Shown here in pieces: positions 63,477-64,000 of a stretch of 64,000 bases of DNA. The position numbers and the translations under genes are program-made. Position 1 is the first letter of the stretch. The number at the start of each line of letters is the position of its first letter. Source of the DNA: Sinohyriopsis cumingii (taxonomy: Eukaryota; Mollusca; Bivalvia; Unionida; Unionidae); the NCBI GenBank assembly GCA_028554795.2, contig JAPYKE020000531.1:1-64000 (forward strand), written 5' to 3'. The notes beneath the pieces were generated by a model. That model had not been told where the DNA came from. It saw only the letters and a program-made list of their open reading frames with translations, and searched no databases.

Positions 63477-64000
63477 GCTAATTTTTCTGACTGCCATACT
63501 TTATTACACTTTCCTATTTTAATACGTAACAGTCCTATTATGCAATCCAGATATGTATTTGTACACTACACTACACTACTATTACCGAGTACTGAATGCA
63601 TTTTGTGTTGTGTGGTAAATAATGTATAGTGATAACCTTAATCATCACTGGTCCCTGGCATATTTTAGCAATTGAGTGGCAACTGTGATGCTTCATGGAA
63701 TATTAACAGAGACATTGCCTAAGTGAACCCGACTCGGCCTGTATTCCTTATGTGCCCACAGTTGACTATATGTCCGTATGCATGTACTTCGCCATCCTCC
63801 CCCTCCTCATCCTTATGGACTAGGCATACACACGACATCATTTTATTCATTAATAATATTACATGCACGAGGTATACAAAATACATGCGGCCTGTGGATA
63901 GAAAACAGCATTCATGATGAATATGTCAGAAATGAAAAAACAAATCACAATGGTTTGTATGGAACACAATGGCCTCACCCTCACCAAAAACCCCGACCAC
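63477..64000. other. H3-H4 spacer, unit 8, cut by window edge
   Basis: Matches the first 524 bp of the spacer at 5444; H4 would begin about 0.38 kb past the edge. Confidence 0.65.

Overview
The window is one tandem array of replication-dependent histone gene clusters from an invertebrate animal nucleus. The repeat unit is about 8.29 kb and holds five genes, all on the + strand, in the order H1 - H3 - H4 - H2B - H2A. Seven complete units are present (212-58241, counted from the base after one H2A stop to the next H2A stop). They are flanked by the 3' half of an H2A gene at the left edge (1-211) and by a partial unit with H1 and H3 at the right edge (58242-64000), so the array runs on past both edges. 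Totals: H1 x8, H3 x8, H4 x7, H2B x7 and H2A x8, the first H2A being partial.

Eukaryotic origin is shown by the histone proteins, by intronless genes with TATA boxes and cap-box-like initiators, and by a metazoan histone mRNA 3' stem-loop followed by a purine-rich histone downstream element after every gene. The H2B body ([30 protein letters not shown]), the H2A sequence and the Lys/Ala/Pro-rich H1 look like those of annelids, molluscs and related lophotrochozoans. That placement is a judgement from memory of the families; the species is not identified. H3 is the replication-dependent H3.2 type and H4 is the universal metazoan sequence.

Layout of each unit: about 2.1 kb of AT-rich, microsatellite-rich spacer, then H1 (198 aa); about 2.06 kb of spacer with several simple-sequence tracts, then H3 (136 aa); 0.96 kb, H4 (103 aa); 0.54 kb, H2B (125 aa); 0.54 kb, H2A (126 aa). 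Together the genes supply the four core histones plus the linker histone for S-phase chromatin assembly. A promoter element of about 20 bp is shared by H1 and H2B, is inverted upstream of H2A, and is half present at H4. H3 relies on CCAAT-type boxes instead.

The units are nearly identical, even in microsatellite length. Unit lengths are 8289, 8292, 8289, 8292, 8288, 8292 and 8288 bp. I can account for every length difference: an AGG codon loss in H2B of unit 3, a 4-bp deletion in the H3 promoter of unit 5, one fewer GATG repeat in unit 7, and a cluster of single-base indels confined to the first 1.4 kb of the window. That cluster includes a frameshift in the first H2A and looks like consensus error at a contig edge. 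The most speculative item is a pair of phase-compatible exon-like segments flanking H1, which could be a small spliced gene with H1 in its intron.
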